Under the pieces are notes generated by a model. It saw nothing but the letters and a program-made list of their open reading frames with translations, made no database searches and was not told the origin of the DNA. This document shows, in pieces, positions 60,802 through 64,000 of a DNA stretch of 64,000 bases. This DNA is from Phycisphaera sp. (GTDB taxonomy: Bacteria; Planctomycetota; Phycisphaerae; Phycisphaerales; UBA1924), in the NCBI GenBank assembly GCA_003712165.1, contig RHLH01000001.1:1523575-1587574 (forward strand), given 5' to 3'. The number at the start of each line of letters is the position of its first letter. Position 1 is the first letter of the stretch. Position numbers and translations under genes: made by a program.

Positions 60802-62225
60802 CTGGAGCGAAGCTCGTGATCGAGATCCGCAGCAACCGCGTCTTGGCGGCGTGGGGCGGCCGGCGCGCTGGTTGGGTCGACGACGCTATCCCAGAAGAGC
60901 TTGATCATGACGCCCGAGGAGTTTGGCTCAAGGAAAAGCTAACGAATGCTGGGGCGCCTGCCGGCAAAGTCTTGCTCGCTGTACCCCGAAGAGAAGCTGT
61001 TTTGCTTCAACTTGAGCTAGGCGCACCAGATGACGCGAGTGAATCTGATCTACACAGCATTGCGCGTTTAAGCCTCGGATCGCACTCGACGCTTGATGCT
61101 CACGCCTGCATTTTGGATGTTGTCAAGTCGGTCGATAGCCGTCACGCGGTGTGCGCGGCGCCGGCAGAAATCGTAGATGAAGTCAAGCGTGACCTGAAAG
61201 CTGCTGGGCGATCGGTCGCTGGAGTAACGAACCGTTCCTCCGGGCTTGCGATTGTTTCGTCTACCGAAAAGCCGTATCTCGTTCTCGTCGTAGGGACGCG
61301 AGAGGTTGAGCTCGCCGTGATCAATGACGGCGTTCCGGTGCTCGCGAGGCATTTGAACAGAAACGGTGATGTTGATTCTGATATCGCAAAGATTGTCTCA
61401 GAGGTTCACCGTGCGGTAACGAGTGCAACCATGGTCGGCGGACTCCGGGAAATCAATGCGGGATATGTCCACGCTGAACCGGGGCTGCGCAGAGATTTGA
61501 TGCAACATCTCGGCGATGAGTTTAGTGGTGTGCTGCATGAGGTTCCCTCGGTGATCGGCAGCGCTCCGCAAGAGATACTGCCGCTGATGCTGTTGGCCGA
61601 ATCGAACTCGCTACCGGTCATGCAACTCCGCAGGGTTCGGCCTCCAGCAGGTTTCCAGTTGCCTCAGATCAGGATCGCGGCGGGTCTTGCCGCTCTTGCA
61701 TTCATCATCATCGTGGGCGGCTGGATTGTGCTCGGTCAGCAACGCGCTTCGGTTCGGAGCAGGATCGGTAAGCTCAGGACGGAGCTGGGTCAGCTGCAAG
61801 TGAAGGAGCGGGCGCACCTCAGAGAAGAGGCCAGACTAACCCATCTTGAGGCACTTATACAGAACGAGCCGGTCTGGTCTGGTCATTTGGGTGCGATCAA
61901 CGAGCTCATCCCCGAGAAGGGGATTGTGGTGGATCGGCTTGTCGGATCGGAATCTCACGCGGTCTCGTTTGTAGCTCAGCGTGATTCGCGAGGCAGACGA
62001 TACGCCGGGGGGAACTGGTCCGAGTCCACATCCCTCGTGTTTGATTTGAACGCGAGCGTTGGCGACCGGGGTGAGATTACGCGCTTTCGTCAGAAGCTGA
62101 TTGATGATCCTCGATTCGATGTCGAGTCACAAGGGCCCGAACTACCTGATCGTTTCCTCTTTGAGCTCACGAGCACGATGCAACTTAGCAACTATCGATC
62201 ATCGGAGGGTAGCTCCGATGAATAA
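60798..62225 (+). CDS. gspL: GspL-like protein (PilM/PilN-like)
   Basis: A 475-residue protein. Residues 1-280 form an actin-like cytoplasmic domain (KLVIEIRSNRVLAAW, LAVPRREAVLLQLEL, YLVLVVGTREVELAVINDG) as in GspL or PilM. One membrane helix lies at 292-313 (RIAAGLAALAFIIIVGGWIV), then a coiled coil and a PilN-like periplasmic domain. It recruits GspE to the membrane. Start ATG at 60798 overlaps the gspK stop (ATGA). Confidence 0.82.
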   Translation: MTGAKLVIEIRSNRVLAAWGGRRAGWVDDAIPEELDHDARGVWLKEKLTNAGAPAGKVLLAVPRREAVLLQLELGAPDDASESDLHSIARLSLGSHSTLDAHACILDVVKSVDSRHAVCAAPAEIVDEVKRDLKAAGRSVAGVTNRSSGLAIVSSTEKPYLVLVVGTREVELAVINDGVPVLARHLNRNGDVDSDIAKIVSEVHRAVTSATMVGGLREINAGYVHAEPGLRRDLMQHLGDEFSGVLHEVPSVIGSAPQEILPLMLLAESNSLPVMQLRRVRPPAGFQLPQIRIAAGLAALAFIIIVGGWIVLGQQRASVRSRIGKLRTELGQLQVKERAHLREEARLTHLEALIQNEPVWSGHLGAINELIPEKGIVVDRLVGSESHAVSFVAQRDSRGRRYAGGNWSESTSLVFDLNASVGDRGEITRFRQKLIDDPRFDVESQGPELPDRFLFELTSTMQLSNYRSSEGSSDE

Positions 62226-63183
62226 GCGACACCTCGTCGTCGTGGTTTCTGCTGCAGCGGGTCTGCTGTTGTTGGCATTCATATACCGGTCTGTTCACGC
62301 CAAGCCAATGTCGGAAATGCAAGAGACACTGACTTCATGGTCGAGTGGCAAGGCGCAGATGGAGTCCTCGCTCTCGGATGCAGCGTCCGTGAGGCGCCGA
62401 TTAGATGAACTGGTTAGTCAGTCGCTTGGTCAAGATCCGCAGCTCGCCGAGCATAGATTGAGAACGTTGCTGACTGATCTGTGCGCGAGGGCGACTCTCG
62501 ATGAGTATGTGATCTCTTGCAAGGAACCAAAGGGTGTGGGCAACCCGGCAGCAGCAGAGAATGTGCGAGAGTTCAGCAGGGATATGAGGAACACACCCGA
62601 TTTCGTTTCACAAGAAACGGTTATCACCGCGAGCGGCAGTTACGAGTCCTGTATGCGAGCAGTAGCACTGCTTGAAGCTCAGCCTTGGCTAGCGCGCGTT
62701 GATAGCCTTACCCTGCAACCAAGCGGTAAAGAAAGACTGCTCTATGATCTCACAGCGTCCGTGACCACGCTCGTTCTGCCCGATCTTGCCACTGAAAGCA
62801 CCGGGCAAGACGCGTTCGTTCACGAGCCACACGAAGCGACTATGGCAGAGCTTGCGCAGCGGAATCCTTTCGTTGTCACACCGGACCCGGCGCCAGTGGT
62901 TGCTCAGGTCGATCCCGAGCCAACTCCCAGGAACCCGAGACCAAAGCCAAAACCCTTTGACGAGTGGATTGTGACGGGTGTGATGCAGACCGAGGACGGC
63001 GGCGAAGTGATCCTCAGTAACGCCAAAACTGGTGCGAGCAGATCGATGACCCCCGGGGCGGAGATTCTTGGGCTGCGTGTCTCAGAGGTTGGTGTTGGAT
63101 TCGTCACCATGATGGAAGGTGAGTCGGGCTATCGAGTTGCGCTCGGTCAGTCATTGGCTGAGCGTGTGGCTCTGATCGAGTAA
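62218..63183 (+). CDS. GspM/PilO-like protein fused to a GspC/PilP-like domain
   Basis: A 321-residue protein. One N-terminal helix (HLVVVVSAAAGLLLLAFIY), a coiled-coil and ferredoxin-like region of GspM/PilO type (about 30-190), then RNPF at 215-218, a Pro-rich linker, and a compact beta domain 248-311 (EWIVTGVMQTEDGGEVILSN, EILGLRVSEVGVGFVTMMEG). That last part has the shape of the HR domain of GspC or PilP, which contacts the secretin. No separate gspC is visible. The start at 62218 has GGAGGG upstream; it overlaps gspL by 8 bases. Confidence 0.7.
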   Translation: MNKRHLVVVVSAAAGLLLLAFIYRSVHAKPMSEMQETLTSWSSGKAQMESSLSDAASVRRRLDELVSQSLGQDPQLAEHRLRTLLTDLCARATLDEYVISCKEPKGVGNPAAAENVREFSRDMRNTPDFVSQETVITASGSYESCMRAVALLEAQPWLARVDSLTLQPSGKERLLYDLTASVTTLVLPDLATESTGQDAFVHEPHEATMAELAQRNPFVVTPDPAPVVAQVDPEPTPRNPRPKPKPFDEWIVTGVMQTEDGGEVILSNAKTGASRSMTPGAEILGLRVSEVGVGFVTMMEGESGYRVALGQSLAERVALIE

Positions 63184-63240
63184 GCTGTTTGTGTATCGAT
63201 ACAACGCCGTGCGGAGCGCGGCGATAAGGAGTAGGCGGAG

Positions 63241-64000
63241 ATGCCTATCAGTGCTCAACGGACCGCAACGGTCTTCTTCGCGCCCGCTGCCGCGGGCTTT
63301 GGGATCATCTGGTCATCAACACCTCTGCTGGCGCAGGAATCACAGCCTGCAGAGCAGCCAGCAGCAACTGAGCCTGCAGAGCAACAGCCCGCAGCGCTCT
63401 CACCGGAGATCGGGTTTGCGTTCAAGAACGCGCCGTTTGATCAGGTGCTAGATTTCTTCGCGAGGCAGGCGGGCGTCCCGATCATATTTGAGAGCGATGC
63501 ACCTCAGGGCGTGCTGACGTTTGTTTCTGCTGAGACATACGAACTCGAAGAAGCAATCAGTGTGCTCAACCTCATGCTGCGCAGGCACGACAGGCATCTG
63601 CGGCACGAGGGAGACTTTTTGTATCTGTCAACGCTCCCGGAGGCTGCAAAGCGCGCAGGTGAAGCATTCAAGGGCGAACTGCCCGACGGTATCACTCCGG
63701 ATCAGATCGTGACGATCACGATACCGCTCAGCAACGCGAATGCGGCGCTTGTGGCAGATCAGATCAGGCCTCTGCTTGAAGCGTACGGCTCAGTGACACC
63801 GGTGCCTGAGCAGAACGTGGTGATCCTCGTTGAATCAGCGGCGCAGATCGAGCGTCTCTCGCAGGTCATTCAGACGATCGACGAACGCAGACCGGTGGAT
63901 TCCTCGTACAAAGTATTTCCTCTTCGTAACGCTCAGCCAGATGTAGTCGTCGAGGCACTCAAGGGACTTGTCGGACAGCGTGTTCAGAGGATCATCATCG
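63241..64000 (+). CDS. gspD: Type II secretion secretin GspD, N-terminal part (cut by window edge)
   Basis: The frame is open to the right edge, giving 253 residues. Signal peptide about 1-35, then a Gln/Pro/Ala-rich linker. ALSPEIGFAFKNAPFDQVLD starts the N0 domain; PLSNANAALVADQIRPLLEA and YKVFPLRNAQPDVVVEALKG are N1/N2-type repeats with the VESAAQIERLSQVIQTIDE helix. The secretin pore domain lies beyond the window. AAGGAG 9 bases before the ATG supports the start. Confidence 0.9.
   Translation, partial: MPISAQRTATVFFAPAAAGFGIIWSSTPLLAQESQPAEQPAATEPAEQQPAALSPEIGFAFKNAPFDQVLDFFARQAGVPIIFESDAPQGVLTFVSAETYELEEAISVLNLMLRRHDRHLRHEGDFLYLSTLPEAAKRAGEAFKGELPDGITPDQIVTITIPLSNANAALVADQIRPLLEAYGSVTPVPEQNVVILVESAAQIERLSQVIQTIDERRPVDSSYKVFPLRNAQPDVVVEALKGLVGQRVQRIII

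Overview
The window reads as chromosomal DNA of a marine planctomycete, most likely class Phycisphaerae. The evidence is internal: GC-rich coding DNA, two exported proteins ending in PEP-CTERM-like tails (a hydrophobic stretch followed by RRRR), a cupredoxin carrying a cysteine-bounded dockerin-like repeat (the GC-type dockerin seen in Phycisphaerae), and several membrane proteins with a C-terminal CxxC...CPEC zinc ribbon. No species can be named from the sequence. No plasmid, phage or CRISPR features were seen; only one short AT-rich patch looks foreign.

Layout. 0-5.6 kb: end of an M28 peptidase, a PEP-CTERM-like protein, then LOG and MmgE/PrpD genes, a methyltransferase and a thiolase. 5.6-6.4 kb: a gap with a terminator, a strong sigma70-like promoter and a 28-codon ORF, ahead of aspS. 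8.2-18.3 kb: a zinc-ribbon membrane protein, an SDR, an orphan solute-binding protein coupled to pyruvate kinase, cinA, a thiS-thiG-zinc ribbon operon, a lipoprotein and a fatty acid desaturase. 18.4-30 kb: LptD, homogentisate dioxygenase, cupredoxin-dockerin, a third zinc-ribbon protein, a second PEP-CTERM-like protein, GmhA, a cysteine synthase-like enzyme, a tandem NTF2-like protein, TauE/SafE and CPBP membrane proteins. 30-32.1 kb: a partial gene duplication around an EthD gene, then an AT-rich patch with a lectin-like membrane protein and a small ORF broken by an in-frame TAA. 32.1-44 kb: HPPD, Bax inhibitor-1, a pseudokinase, HEAT and TPR proteins, and a UDP-sugar pyrophosphorylase-hydrolase-MFS-trpB operon. 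44-50.7 kb: rpe, a degenerate histidine phosphatase, accD, lnt, a HEAT lipoprotein, a coiled-coil protein and tRNA-Asp. 50.8-64 kb: glycosyltransferase 9, gspE, a two-domain QueD-like protein, a glutathione peroxidase lipoprotein, and a nine-gene type II secretion operon running off the right edge.

How it fits together. LptD, GmhA, the family 9 glycosyltransferase and Lnt all belong to a Gram-negative envelope with LPS and triacylated lipoproteins. The type II secretion operon (gspF-G-H-I-J-K-L, a GspM/GspC-like fusion, gspD, with gspE nearby on the other strand) would move folded proteins across that outer membrane. HPPD and HmgA are two successive steps of tyrosine breakdown, but they sit 10 kb apart and the rest of the pathway is not here. 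Most other genes are dispersed housekeeping functions.

The most unusual items are the broken two-helix ORF in the AT-rich patch, the GspM/GspC fusion, the histidine phosphatase lacking both catalytic histidines next to accD, the pseudokinase, the promoter-driven 28-residue ORF before aspS, and the zinc-ribbon membrane family.
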